Shown in pieces: positions 22,659 through 35,300 of a stretch of DNA of 64,000 bases. How positions within the stretch are numbered: position 1 is the first letter of the stretch; each line of letters begins with the position of its first letter. This DNA comes from Cyanophora paradoxa (Eukaryota; Glaucocystophyceae; Cyanophorales; Cyanophoraceae). The translations under genes were made by a program, and so were the position numbers. The stretch spans positions 62,001 through 126,000 of the forward strand of contig QPMI01000679.1 of the NCBI GenBank assembly GCA_004431415.1, read 5' to 3'. Under the pieces are notes generated by a model. It was given only the letters and a program-made list of their open reading frames with translations. It was not told the origin of the DNA and ran no database searches.

Positions 22659-25600
22659 TCAGGGGGAGGAGGCGGCCGGGTCGGATCCGGAGGAGGGGGA
22701 AGAGGCGTCGGGGTCGGCGGAGACGCGGCGGTGGCCGCCGAACCAGCGGCGGAAGAGGCCCGGCGGGGCCGCGCGCGGCGCCGGCGCCAGGCCCGCCGTC
22801 GGGGGCGAGGCCCCCGCGCCCGTACCCAGGCGCTGGAGGGCCTCCCCGATGACGCGTACCCGGGGGCAATCCGGGGGGAAGAAGTGGGCGAGGCGGGGCC
22901 CCGAGTAGAGCGCGAGGGCGCGGCGGTACGCCTCGACTGCCGCCGACACCAAGAGAATCAGTACTCGGGATCGGGATTCGACGGTCTTTCTAATCATAAT
23001 CATCCACGTAACGCTCGCACGCGCGCACCGGCCTTGCGGGGCTTGCCGACGCGGTCGAGGAGGCCGGCGAGCTGGAACTGGGCGTGCGCCAGCATCGGAG
23101 TCTCCCCCGCCCTGCGCGGGGGCGCGCCCGGGTCAAGGCGGGGGCGGGGGCGGGGGCGGGGGCGGCGGGCGGGCAGGCTTAGGGCAGATGGCGGTCTAGT
23201 CCCCTCAAGGTCAAGGCGGGGGCGACAGGCAGGTCAAGGTCAAAATCTAGGCGAGGGCGGGCGGCGGGCAGACAAGCTTCGTCTAGCCCCCTTCACTTCT
23301 GATCATCATCATCATCATCGTCGGACACGCAAACAGACACACACACAGACACGAACCTGTCCACCTTGGAGATCAGCGTGGACACCACCGAGATGCCCGT
23401 GATGAAGTGCCGCGCGGAAACCTGCGGGAGCGAGGGCGGGCAGGACTCCTGTGAGGCGAGGGAGGGCGGCGCGCTCGCTCTCTCGGCGCTGCATCGGCGC
23501 AGAGGACAGGAGGCCGCATGGGCAAGAGGCAGCACTAGAAGGCAGATCGAGAGCAGACTGCAGAAGAGCAGAATGGTCTTAATTTCGGGCGGGCCGGGCC
23601 GGGACAGGCGCACGGCGCGGCCAAACTATGAGTTAGGATGAAGTATCCAACTAGTCTAGTGTCTTAGAGTCTAGTATGAGGCCAACTAACTACTAACTGG
23701 ACGCACGGCGCGGCCGATGCCGTAGAGGAAGGGCGCGACGAGGTCGAGCTATTAATATATTGATATTAAGCTTCTAGCTAGAAGAGCTTCAGCTTATGAT
23801 TAGGATGGAGATTCTAGCTAGAAGCTTAATCTTAATAATCCTAAGTTCGGCCGGGCGGGCCGGACGCACGGCGCGGCCGACGCCGTACAGGAACGGGGCG
23901 GCGAGGTCCATCTCGGGGGCGGCGGGGTCGCCCAGGCGCACGAACTCGCCCGCGGCCCGCGTCCAGTAGCTCCGGAAGCTCGCCACGTTCCCTGCGCGGA
24001 GATAGATGGAGGGTCGGATTAGATCAGATAGAGTAGATAAGATAGATACATTAGATTAGATAGATAGAAAGATAGATAGTTCTCCCTCGGTGAATCCCTC
24101 AGCAAGCAGCTAGCTAGCAAGCTTGCAGTTTCAATGTTCTTGTCATATCTCTCCTCTCGCATAAAGCTTCTTCGAGAACTCGCTCACCGCGGAAGGCGGC
24201 GACCATGCCGGGGTACAGCAGCTCGCGCGCGTAGAGATGCCGCAGCTCCGGCCCGCACTCCCCGAGCGCGCGGAGGGAGCGGTCGCAGCACGAGACCGCC
24301 GCGCCGAAGTCCCGCGCCCATACCCGGTGGATCGCTGCGGGGGGCGGGTTTGGGAAGGAAGGGGGGGGGATGCGGCGGGGGTACCCGTGATGTAGTCGAT
24401 GCGGGAGCGAACGAAGGCGGACTCCTCCCGGGGGAGGTCGTCCAGGAGGTACACCTTTTCAGCCACCGCCGCCGCCGTCGAGACCTGGTACTGACCGTCT
24501 GTACCCCCCCGTGTCAGAAAAGAAGTGGGGGGGGAGCGAAGGGGGGGTATCGCACGCACAGAGAAGGATGGCGAGATCCAAAACGACAGAGAGCTCGAGG
24601 GGGGAGGGAACCATCCCGCGGCGCCGCAGCTCGCCCCACGCCTGTACCCTGCGCGGTCAGCGGGGAGCGGCGCCGGTGCACGGGGGGGGAGGAGGGGGGC
24701 TACACTCGCCTCGAAATACGAAGCGATCGCCTCGTCCCTTCGATCGAACTGCGAAGGGGGGGGGGGGGTCGCCCGTTCGGAATCCTTCGGTGTAGGGAGA
24801 GGAGGGAGCAGGGGGGGGGTACCAGCTGGAGGAGGAGGGCGGTGAGGCAGAGGGCCTTCGCGTGCACGGGCCGAGGCCCGCCCCGGAAGGGGAGAGCGAG
24901 CTCTTTAGCCCTCAGCAGAATCTGAGCGAAGGCGCGGAGGCGCTCGTTAGGGAGAACGGCGTGGGAGGAGGGGGGGGTACGGTGCGCGCCCGCTCGGCGG
25001 TGGGCCAGGAGAGGGGGTACAGGTCGTGCGCCACGCGGTGCAGGTCGGACGTGAAGGCCTGCGGGTACGCGTCGGCCCTGGAGAACAAACGGCGTACCCC
25101 CCTCGTGAATAACCGCGTACCCGGACGAAGGCGGCGAATCGGTCGAGGGCGAGCTCGGCCGAGTCGGGGGACCAGCCCGCCCCCGCAAAATCCTCGTCGT
25201 ACCCCGGGCCCGGCGGGGGTAGAGGCGCGAGTAGGGATTCGGCCAAGGCGTCCGGTACCCGCCTCGCCTGCCGCGGGCCCGTCGGAAAAAGTCGGGAGGG
25301 GGCGAGGGCGGGCGAGCGGGGTAGAGGGGTTCACCAGACGCGCGCCGGCGTCGCCCGAGGCGCGGAGGGCGGATAGGAACGCGCGCAGGCGGCCGCGGCC
25401 GCGCATCGTGCGGAAGAGGGGGGCGTCCAGGAGCCCCGGGTCGACAAGGGCCCTGAACAGGCGGAGCTGGAGCTCGGGGAGGGTCGCCGGCTCCGCCCCG
25501 CTCCGCTCCAGCGCCAGGCGGAGCGCGGAGGCCGAGGACTCGGCCCACGCCTCCAGCATTTCTAGCTCCCGCTCGGGCCGCGGTCGCGGCGGGGGCGGCT

Positions 25601-26082
25601 GTGGCGCGCGCGCGCGCGGCGTTCAGCGCTCGGCGCGCTGCGCGGCCGGGCGGGCGGGCGGGCCGGCGGCACCGGGGGTAGGAAAGACAGGGCAAATGCG
25701 AGCGGACCGCAGTCGTCGGGCGGCGGCTGCGGCGGCTCGTGGGGCAGGACGAGGTCCGGGGACGCGTCCTCGCCTTCCGCCGCGGTGTACGGGCGCTGGC
25801 TGTGCATCCCGGGGCTCGAGGGTCTCGAATCCGCGTCCGTAACGCGGATTGCTCCCATTTCTTGCGCGAGATCCTCAATCTGGGCGCCAAGTCATCTGGT
25901 GAGTCGGAGACCGGTCGAGCGGTGGGGAAGTTGGGGGAGCGGGCCAGCTGCAGGCTCGGGTGCATGATCTCGGCTCCATCTTTCTCCACCGTGTATTCCC
26001 GGCTCTGCTTCTGCTCCTTCAGGCGCCGAATCCGCTTGACGCCCTCGAGGGCGTCGGTGAACGTGGGCTCGTCGTGAGGCAT
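22659..26082 (-). CDS. Unidentified multi-exon, mostly alpha-helical protein
   Basis: The start is taken at ATG 26082 (MPHDEPTFTDALEGVKRIRR); the frame is open a little further upstream only with GTG. Exons give VEKDGAEIMHPSLQLARSPN, ESSASALRLALERSGAEPAT, LPELQLRLFRALVDPGLLDA, AELALDRFAAFV, QAFTSDLHRVAHDLYPLSWP, ERLRAFAQILLRAKELALPF, VAEKVYLLDDLPREESAFVR, RVWARDFGAAVSCCDRSLRA, SFRSYWTRAAGEFVRLGD, SARHFITGISVVSTLISKVD, AHAQFQLAGLLDRVGKP and AVEAYRRALALYSGPRLAHF. It stops at 22659. The last segments resemble TPR helices. I do not recognise the family. Its donors are often GTACCCC on this strand (seen as GGGGGTAC on the + strand). Confidence 0.65.
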
Positions 26083-26689
26083 CGCTGTCAGCGCCCCCGG
26101 TAGATGCTGCGCGATCAGCTGCAGCCGTAGATCCACATGCGCCGAGCCTCCCCGACGACCGCCCCCGGCGCCCCGCTCCCGTCAAGTGCTGGGTCGCGCG
26201 GAGCGCGGATTCGCCCCGCTCCCACGTGCCTCGACCAAGTTTGCTCGCTGCCGCCTGCGTCTGGGGTGTTTGAGCTGCTCTTTGAACGCTGCTACTCCCC
26301 CCTTGTTCCAAGCCGCCTTCGAAACGACCAGGGCGCGCGCCAAGAGTACTGGTACGGGTGCTCGGCGGTTATCGCACGCGCTAGCTGCAGCTGCCGGGCC
26401 CGGCCCGCGCGCTGATGCTGCCGCAGTGCTGGTCACGATATCGATGCCGCGGTGAATGCTCCTCAGGGCCTGGGCGCCGGGCGGCGCTCAGCGGCTGCCG
26501 CATGCGCAGTGCTCTCTAGATCTCGCAACTTCTGCATCTGTGAGAGGAGCGATCGAGACGGCGCGGCGCCCTGGAGCGACAAAAGACTGTACCCCAATTG
26601 CACCTCCGATTCATTTTTGTCCTTCATGAACAGTTTTTTTACCGTATGTGTATATGCATGTATGCGCATCACAGTGCACGTGCATGCAA

Positions 26690-26895
26690 GCTTGGGGAAT
26701 TTCAAGGCCAGCGCTAGCCTACCGGGGCCCGGGGGTAGCCGGCCGGCCTGGGCCGGCGGGTGGGCCCCAGTGATGGCATTCTTTCTAGAAACATTTTTTA
26801 ATTCTATTCCAGGAATAATTCCTAGAATGATTCCTGGAATGGTGCTGGGAACGCCGTTCTTTCAGGAATTGTTCCGAATAAGGGGGGGTACTTGT
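26690..26895. repeat. AT-rich palindromic element, copy 1
   Basis: It contains TTCTAGAAAC, then ATTCCAGGAATAATTCCTAG and ATTCCTGGAAT, beside AATTTCAAGGCCAGC and CCAGTGATG. The same words recur at 27200-27480, partly in inverted order. It looks like the remains of a fold-back or miniature mobile element. TTCnnGAA words also resemble heat-shock elements. Confidence 0.45.
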
Positions 26896-27199
26896 TCGTG
26901 CATGGAAATTTTCGCCAGAACGCAGCACACAGAGTCCAGCAGAGCGCGCCCGCATCGCAAATCGATGTCTGGTGAGAACGAGGGCTCAGCTGGCCCGCCG
27001 GACTCGCGGGAGTCGCCTCTCCGCAAGCGGTCTGCCCGACGACGTCGACGACGACAGCTCGACTCGGCTTCGAACGCATGAATATGCTTCAATATTTAAT
27101 TCTTGACAGTTCATACAGTGGTCTCGCAAAGCGGGGAGGGGCGGGCAGGGCGGGGCTGGGCCGGCATGGGGTGCGGTACTACGGTACGCGTGTATAAGG

Positions 27200-27480
27200 G
27201 AAGGGTTTCTAGAAACAATAAAGAATTCGGAATCTTACTAGGAATATTCCAGGAATTATTCCTGGAATGGGCAGTTTTTCGGTTAATTCGGAATAACATC
27301 ACTGGTGGGCCCTCTCGAGCTCTGGGCCTCTGGCCCCCTGGCCGCCGGCCAAGGCCATGGTCCCGATCCATGGCGGCCAGCCCGGCGCCGGCGCCAGGGC
27401 AGCCCCGCGGCGCGCGACCGCGGAGGCCAGCCCGAAATTTCAAGACCAGCCCGCGGCTGCCGGGGCCCGGCAGCCCCCCG
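27200..27480. repeat. AT-rich palindromic element, copy 2
   Basis: It contains GTTTCTAGAAACAATAAAG, CCAGGAATTATTCCTGGAAT, CATCACTGGTGGGCCC (inverse of the CCAGTGATG flank of copy 1) and AATTTCAAGACCAGC (direct repeat of copy 1). Boundaries are approximate. Confidence 0.45.
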
Positions 27481-27683
27481 CCGGGTCCCGGGGAGCCGCT
27501 GAGCCGGGGGGCGGGAGCCGCGGGACCGGCCCCGAGCCGTGGGGGCGCGGCCTTAAGGCTCCAGATTTAGCACTGCCGATCGACTATCTAACAAAAAGTG
27601 CGATCCCCGCCGGCGCCGCGCGCCGCCCGGCCGCGCGCCGCGCGCCGCGGGCGGCGCCGCACGCGCGCGCGGGGCTGCCGCCT

Positions 27684-30612
27684 CTACATGCGAATGTCGA
27701 AGACGGCGCAGTTGCCGCCCTGGAAGCAAGCGGCGATGCGCTGCCCGTCGCTGCTCCACGAGAGCTCGAAGATCCCGCTCCGTCCCCGGTACGTCTTCAC
27801 GATCGAGCCGTCCTGTCAGCCAAAAATCAGCAAGATCAAATTAAATGAGGCGAGCGAGCGAAGTTCAAATATTCAAAAATGGCGCGGATCGGAGCCGTTA
27901 GGGTCCCACCTTCACAGACCAGACGTGGAGGTTGTGGTCGAACGAGCCGCTCGCGATGTACCCCCCGCTCGGCGAGAACTCGATCGAGTAGACCGGTTCC
28001 CTGTACCCCGCGAGCGCCGCGTGAGCTCAGAGCCAGAGCTCGCTGTACCCCTGGAGCTCCCCGGAGCGAGCGCGCCTGTGCTTGTTGAAGTTCAGGAGGC
28101 GGCGCCCGAACTCCATCTCCCACAGCTGAACCGTCGAGTCGAACGACGCGCTGCGAACGAAGCGACGCGGCGTGAGGGCGCAACGGAAGGGGGTCACGCC
28201 GCGAACGGAGCGGCGGTCCCGCGCGCAGGCTCGCTCGCCTGGCGAGGATGAGGTTCTGGTTGGGGTTCGCGGTCTGGGGCCCCGTCGGGCTCCACGAGAT
28301 CGTGTAGATCTCCTTCGTGTGGCCCTGTAGGTTGAAGAGGGGCTTGTTTTCGTTTTTGTCGGCGCCCTTGAAGGCCCAGACCTGTCGGGAGAAGCGGGGA
28401 GGGGGGGGGGGGGGGGGGTTCAGCGAGGGGGGTACGAGGCCGCGTCGGGGGGCGGGAGGGGAGGACTGCCCGCCTTCGCGGTGTGGTCGTCCGAGCAGGA
28501 GGCGAGGAGGTTGCCGGTGGCGTCCCACCGGATGGCGTTCACCTGCAAAAGGAGAACGGTCGCCTCGCCTCAGCGCAACTCACGCGAAAGGCATCAGCGT
28601 TCGCGTTAGCAGGTGAGCTGTACCTCGTCCTCGTGCGCGGCGTACGTCCGCACCGGCCGCGTATCCCCCAGCTTGCACACTGCGGGGCGGGCGGGCAGAC
28701 GCCCGGCGTAAGGCTCGCGTGAGGCTTCTACTCTGGCGGCTGCCCCGCGAAGCGGGGCCCCTCTGTGCCCGCCCCTCTGTGCCCGCCGCTCTATTCAAAA
28801 GCTAGAGGATGGTTGGACTCGCTCATTCGGCTCGCAAAGCTCGCCGCCCCCCCTCCCCACACGCACCGTGGATGGTCTTGTCCGTCGAGCAGGATGCGAA
28901 CATGACGTTGTTGCGCCAGTCCACGTCCAGCGTCGGCGCTGCGCGGCGCGGTGCTCGCTCGGTCAGCCTCGGCTCCGCCCCGCTCCGCCCGGCCCGCCGC
29001 TCGGGCGAGCCTCCGCCGCGCCGCGCCGCTCGCTCGGCCTGCCTATCGTCTATCTTCTTCTTCCTCCTGCTAGTCCGACTAGGGGCCGCGGTCCCGGAAG
29101 GTCTATCTGAAGCCACGCCTAGCGCCTCCGACACGCCCGCTGGGATCTAGATCCGGCGTTCCCTTGCTTCCTTCCTTCCTTCCACGTCTAGCTCCTCCTT
29201 CATTCACCCTAGGATCTAGATCCCTCGTTTCCTTTCTTCCTTCCTACCGCGCACGCACCGGTGTGGAACTCGAAGGACTGCTTCAGCTCTCCGGTCTTGA
29301 TGTCCCAGACGGCGCACGACTTGTCCACGCTGCCCGTCAGGAGGTAGTCCCCCTTCTTGTTCCACCGCAGGCAGAACAGCGGGCCCTTGTGCTTCGTCAA
29401 CGTGTACTTGATCTGGCCTGAGAAGGAAGAAGGGGATAAGAAGGGGCGGGGCAGACGGGGCGGGGCCCGGCTCGAGAGAGGTACGCACCCTCCGACGTCC
29501 AGATCCGCGCGTTCCCGTCGTACGAGCCCGTAGCCAGCAGCGAGCCGTCGATCTGTGGCGGGATTCGCGGGCGGATCAGGGCGCGCGCGGGGGAAAGGGA
29601 TCGCGGGGTACACCGGCGCACGTTCCAGTCCAGCGTAGTGACGTCGTTGGACCTCGACGAGTCGATAGCGTGCCTGTGCTTAAGAACGAAGGGTGTGGAG
29701 GAGAGGATTGTGGCCTTCTCGCCCGACGGTATTTGGGGGATCGTCCATATCCTCGCCGTCGAGTCGCCCGACCTAAGGCGCAGGCGCAGGCGCCAGGGTT
29801 AGAAACGGAGAAGAGAGAGAACTGAGGCAGCGGAAGAAGCTTCTTCGGCTGCGAACCCGGAGGCCAGCTGCGTGTTGTTCGGGCTCCACTGGCACACGAA
29901 GACCTCGCCCCCGTGCCCCTTGAGCTCGGTGACTTCCCTGTCCTCCACCTCGATCGAAGAAGAAGGCTCCCGTTCGAAGTCTGGCGCAAGAAAAGGCTAA
30001 GCGGCGGCGGCGGAGGCGAGAGCGCGCGGGCGGCGCGTGGAAGAAGGAAAGAAAAGGAGAGGCGCTCGCACCGGCGTCGTTGTCCGAAGCGGAGGGCGCG
30101 AGCAGCCTGTCCGGCGCGACCTGCCTCTCTCTCCTTCCTTTTACCTCGCACTTGTGCGGATACACCACAGAGAAGGGCTGGTCACACAGGATCTCCGCGC
30201 CATCCTGCGGGAAGTGATCGCGCGTCAGCCAGCCGACGCGCGGCGCGCGGTCGGCTTAGTCTCTTGCACTTGATACACACCTCGGCTACGTGCTGCTCGA
30301 GCTCGATATACCGGAGCCCTTTCTCGATGAGCGTGATGAGCTGGGCGGCCGGCACGTCCGACGGCGTGATGGCCGACTTGTTCACGAACGACTCATGACC
30401 GAAAGTGAACGCGGCATGCGTAAAGCCTGCTCGCCGCGCGAGGACCGATCAGCACCGGTGTATGCGAGCAGGCGGGCCACCGGCGCGGCGCACCCGACTC
30501 GAGGAGGTATCTATAGACTAGGTAGTTGATCTGCGAGATCGGAGTGAGCCGCCGAGTAGCAATGACCCGCGCCACGGCGCAGCCGGACCTCGTCGCTCGT
30601 TACGTGGGTCAT
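27684..30612 (-). CDS. TBL1: TBL1/TBLR1/HOS15-type LisH-WD40 corepressor subunit
   Basis: This family links histone deacetylases to chromatin and exchanges corepressors for ubiquitin ligases. A first exon MTHVTSDE (ATG 30612) splices to [12 protein letters not shown] and then [18 protein letters not shown], a complete LisH motif, followed by [22 protein letters not shown]40 repeats follow exon by exon: [174 protein letters not shown] and [20 protein letters not shown]. The protein ends FDIRM at 27684. The N-terminal linker is shorter than in animals. It is divergent from SBDS, with about 216 bp between starts. Confidence 0.95.
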
Positions 30613-30828
30613 TGGGGCAACAGCCCCGACGCTGCACGTGGAACACTAACAGTGCTTCGCGTCGCCTGAAGCCAGTATGCACGACGCCCTTCAACTTCGG
30701 GGGGTACACTTTGACACGAGCTTGTCAGCACAGCAAAGTTCCCGAGCGGCTCCAGTGCGTTTCAGGCTACCAGGGGCTTTTATTCAGCACAACTCGGCGG
30801 CGTCCATCCCGTCACTCAACGCCAAGAC
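30613..30828. promoter_or_regulatory. Short bidirectional promoter, TBL1-like / SBDS
   Basis: Only 216 bp lie between the TBL1-like start (30612, leftward) and the SBDS start (30829, rightward). Any promoter elements for both genes must overlap or lie within transcribed leaders. I see no clear TATA box. Confidence 0.5.
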
Positions 30829-32040
30829 ATGCAGAAGGGCCACGTCCACGCCAACCACAAGTCGAAACCCGGCCACGGCCCGGATGGTCAGCTGTGCACG
30901 TGGGAAGACAAGAAGCACCATCAATTCACGTGCGTACGCGTACGGGGACGCCGGACGCGCGCGTCATCGATCGGCCGATCGGCCCCTCAGCCAGGCGGCA
31001 CGCGTACGTCGCACGCATCTGATCGGGAATGCAGGATTGTATGTAAGCCCGGAATGGCGCTGAAATACAAGGATGGCAAACTTGGCTTCGGGAACCTTCT
31101 TGTGAGCGATGCGGTTTACAAAAACTACCAGAAGGGCGAGTGCGTGATCTGAATGCCTGTGCGCGACGCGTCGCACCGACTCGCATACGCAGGACGTACA
31201 CTGACGAGGAGCTAAAGGGCGCATTCGGCACAAGCAACCTCGAGGAGGTCGCGAAGCAGATCCTGGAGAAAGGCGAGCTCAAATTATCGGCGGCGGAACA
31301 GAAGGAGAAAATTGAGAAGGTGAAGAAGGAGATCATCTCGCATCTTCACAAACACTTCCTGGACGTCCGGAGCAACGCCCCGCTGCCGGAGCGCCGCCTG
31401 GAGGAGGCCTTCGAGCAGCTGAAGGCGCGTACGACTGTGCCCGCGCCCTTTCCCGCAATAACTAATCGTAATCAGCAGATCAAGGTCGACCCCGACACGC
31501 CGTTCAGGGAACAGGCGAGCGCGTCCCGCTGCGATTCGCCCGCCCCGCTCTGAGCGCCCCCTCCCCCGCGCGCGCAGCTTACTCAGGTGGTCAAGGCGAT
31601 CAACCCGACGATGGCGATTGCCGAGCGCAAGATCGAGGGCACCCTCGTCGGTCCGCGCGCGAGCCTACCCGGCCCCGCGCCGCCTGCTCCGCTGACGCGC
31701 GCGCGCAGTGCCGAGCAAGTTTGTGTCGCAGGCGAAGACCATCGTCGCGAAGCACGCGGCCGTCGGCGCCTCCGAGTTCTCTGAGGCCGGCCTCACCATG
31801 GAGCTCAGCGTCCTCCCCGGGGAATTCGATCTCCTCGTGGGCGAGCTCCACAAGGTTATGAAGAACGACTTTGAGTGGACGGCCGCGGCCCCCGCGGGCG
31901 CGGGAGGCCACGAGGAGTCCGCCAAGGGCAAGGGCAAGGGCGGCAAGGGCAAGGAGCGGGCGGGGGGCGCGGCGGCGCACGCGGGGCACCCCAAGGGGGG
32001 GAAGGCGGCCGGCGACGAGCCCTCGACCTCCGCCGCCTAA
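30829..32040 (+). CDS. SBDS: SBDS ribosome maturation factor
   Basis: SBDS works with EFL1 to release eIF6 from new 60S subunits. The spliced product has six exons: 30829-30929, 31035-31139, 31193-31424, about 31476-31514, 31578-31650 and 31709-32040. The SBDS/FYSH domain shows HHQFTIVCKPGMALKYKDGK, LLVSDAVYKNYQKGETYTDE and ELKGAFGTSNLEEVAKQILE, then KGELKLSAAEQKEKIEKVKK. The helical middle has LTQVVKAINPTMAIAERKIE. The ferredoxin-like C-terminal domain has PSKFVSQAKTIVAKHAAVGA and LTMELSVLPGEFDLLVGELH. A Lys/Gly-rich tail of about 50 residues (KGKGKGGKGKE) is added. The N-terminus before the FYSH domain is His/Lys-rich and differs from human SBDS. Two introns have GC donors (31425, 31515); one has an ACTAAT branch-like site. 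Confidence 0.93.
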
Positions 32041-32386
32041 TCGGGCCCGGCCGCGGGGCACTCAAGCTTGTGCTTGGGCTCCCTTCCGGGCGCGGCGCCA
32101 GTGCGCGCGGCTCTTCAAGCTTTAAATTTGATCCGCCGCCCCGGCACCCCATTTTTGTCTCTTTCAAGTCCTCATCGGTGACGGCCACTTTTGATCGGTA
32201 GCTATACATACTTAGTTTCAAGCGAAGATATTTTTGTCGGACCGACCTGTAACCTGTTGAATAATGAAAGAAATAGCCAGCTAGCTGCTGGAAAAATCAG
32301 TCGCCCGACTCCCCGAGTCGCGCCGATTCTCGCATGGACCCATATGCATGGATCAGACCTAGCTAGCTATAGGCTCGAGCCGCTGA
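32041..32386. other. Convergent intergenic region, SBDS to LRR-ankyrin-TIR gene A
   Basis: A short region of mixed composition, with palindromic words (CATATGCATGGATC, AGCTAGCTATAGGCTCGAGC) at 32340-32385. No gene is supported. Confidence 0.5.
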
Positions 32387-35300
32387 TCATGAGCCGCCGG
32401 CGAACAGCTCCGCCGGCGCCGCGAACAGCTCCAGGACGCGCGCGGCGGCCGCCTCGACGTCGGCGCCGGCGCCCCACAGCGCCGCGGGGAGGCTGACGGC
32501 GGATGATCATGAGGGGGCTACGGAGAAATTTTGGGGGGTACCGACCTTGAGTTCGAGAGCGGGGGCGGGAGCTGGAAGTCGGGGAGGAGGAGGGGCAGGA
32601 GGCGCGTGCGGCGGTTCTCGGCGAGGGCGAGGGCGTCGCGCAGCGGCCGCGCCGCCGCCGAGCGCGCCGAGAGGAGCGCCACGACGGCCCCCGCCGCCCC
32701 CACGGCCCCGCCAGGCCCGCCCCGCCCTCGGCCCCGGGCTCGCCCTCGACGACCACGCGCCGCCCCGCTGCCCGCAGCCGCCCCGCGAGCCGCCCCGCCG
32801 CCTCCGCGTGCGCCCCGCCGTGCACCACCACAAACTCTGGGCCCTCGGCCGCCGACGGCGCTACTCCGTTCGCCCTCGAGTCTGCCGCCTGCTTGAGAGC
32901 CACCCGTAGCGCTTCGTTCTCAGTCATCTCCAGCGGCTTCGAAGAGGGTTCGAATCAGGGCGGGATGGATTATTGCGAGCGCGGGGGCGGGCGCGGGGGC
33001 GCACGGAGAGGCCTTTGGCGTTGCGGGCTTCGGTCGAAGCGGCCGCCGCGATGAGCGCCCCCGCCGCGCCCTGGTCCCTGCCCGGCCGCGTGGGGCCGGG
33101 CCGGGACGGGGCAAGGCGGGCCGCCGCGCGTACCCCCGGGCGACGGCCCAGTGGAGGGGCGTGTTGCGGTCCTCCGTCGCGTCCGCCGCGTTCGGGTCCC
33201 TGCCGGCCCCCCTTAGCGCAGCCGGGGTACCGAAAAACAAGAGAGTGGAAGCCGCGCACGCTCCCGACGCGAGTAGGGCCTGGACGCAGGGGAGGGTACC
33301 CCAGCGGGCGGCGGCGTGGAGGGGGTAGTCCCCCTGGAAGCCTTTGTTCGGGTCGGCTCCTGCGCCCCGCGGCGCCGTCAGGCCGGCCGGGCCGGGCCGG
33401 GGCCGGGGCGGGCGGGGCGGGGCGGGCCCTTGGCGAGGAGGGCGCGGACGAGAGCGGCGCGGCCGGCGCGGGCGGCGACGTAGAGCGGCGTGCCCCCGTC
33501 CGACGCCCGGTCCACCTCGCACTGCGCCGCGCCGCCGCAGGCTCAGAATTCGAAGCTGATCGTGAAAAGAATGCTGAGGGCGGGCGGGCGTGCCTTTGGG
33601 TGTGCCAGGAGGCCTTCCACGACTCTGTCATCGCTCTCGCCCGGCGGCCCCGCGCAGAACAGCACCAGCGACCTGTCGGAGTACGGGATCGTCGGGGGAA
33701 GTGGGGTACGCGATCTATCTATCTTTGGGGGTACGCACGCGGCGATGCGCTCGGCGGTCTGGGGGCCCCCGAAGCCCGCCCCCCCTTTCTTTTTCTTTTG
33801 GGCTTCCTCTACCCCTGTAGCAGGGGCTGGGGCCGCGGCCGCGGCCGCGGCCGGCCCGGCCTGCTGATGCTCCTTCAGGGGCGGCGCCGGCGCCGCCTCG
33901 GCCCCGACCCCCTCCTCGCCCTCGCCCTCGCCCTCCTTCAGGATCTGAGCCAGCTTCTTGTTCGACTGCGTCGTTCAAAACGGGAGCGCGCGCTCGGTCA
34001 GCCGGACGGGCGGATGGGGAACGTTCTTTCGGAGCGGGAGCGGAGGAACGGTCTCCGCCTACCGCGCAGATGGTTCGGGACCTCCCCAGCCGCTCCTCCT
34101 CGCGCGCTGAATCAAGGAATCAAAGAGGAGTAATTATAACTTCCTAATTAGAAGCTTAAGAGGACGCACGCCCCTCGTAGGGCAGGTTGTCCAGCAGGAG
34201 CAATTCCTTCAGGTTGAAGTTCTTCCCCAGGGACGCGAGGAGGGCGTCCACCCCCTCCTCCCCCAGCCGGTTCGCGTTCAGGCTCACCCTACGTGCGTGA
34301 CGTCACTTAGGGGAAAGAGCGTCCCGACGTCCGACGCTCGGGGAGGAGCCAGCCAGCTAGCCAGCTAGCCAGGCAATAAGGGGGAAGAGCGCCCCGAAGC
34401 TCGGGGAGGAGCCAGAGGGCCAGAGCTCACTTACTTGGTTAGGGAGCGGTTCTTCTCGAGGGCGGCGGCGAGGAGCGCGCCGCAGTCGGCGGTGAGGCGG
34501 CACCTGCGAACGAAGTGGGCGGGCGGGCGGGCACCGGGGGGGGGGAAGGGAGGGGGGGGAAGGGAGGGGGGGAGGGGAGGGGGGGGAAGGGAGGGGGAGG
34601 GGGGGCACCTCGACATCGTCAGCCGCACCAGAGACGCGTTCTTTGCCTGCGAACGATGCGGGCGGAGTGGGCGGGCGCTCGGGCGGGCGCGGGCGCGTGT
34701 CGGCCCCTGGCGCTAGCTGTAGCACCCACGGGCCGGGCCGGGTCTAGGGGGGCGGGGAGGGGCCGGGGCCGGTCTGCCCCCACTCTCTCGGAAAGGGAGG
34801 GGAGCGGGTTCGAGCGGAGCCGATTCGATTTTTTGGAGCAGGTTCAAATGGCCGATGCTTAGGGGTACCCGGTTTGAACGGCGGCGGGGTACGCTACGCT
34901 ACGCACGAGGGCGGCGGCGAGGGCCTCGCAGCCGGCGAGGCCGACGCCGTTGCCGTCGAGGCGGAGGACCTCGAGCGCCGCGTTCGCCTCCAGGCCCCGC
35001 GCCAGCGCCGCGCAGCCCCGCGGCCCAATCCGGCAGTCCTGCAAGGGTGCCGCGGCCGGTCAAGGCGGGGCGAGGCGAGGCGGAAGCGTTATCCAAGGTT
35101 AAGCGAAGGCTAAGGCCGCGCCGAAGCTTTAGCGAAGGTCAAATTAAGGCGAGAGGCTGGCTTCAGCTTTGGACCGGGCCGGGGCCGGGGGCGCCGAGGC
35201 GCCGGCGTCCTCCGATCGAATCGAAGCGAAGGGGCGCATATATATGGCGCACCTGCAGGCCGAGGTACTTGAGGGAGGTGTTGGCGGCGAGGGCGGCGGC

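Larger units (their letters stand above)
26083..27683. other. Intergenic region with repeat elements
   Basis: Apart from the two AT-rich elements listed separately, this 1.6 kb holds GC-rich palindromic DNA (GCCGGCCGGCCTGGGCCGGC near 26740) and no supported gene. Both flanking genes are on the - strand. This stretch therefore contains the promoter of the unidentified gene and the 3' end of the TBL1-like gene. Confidence 0.45.
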
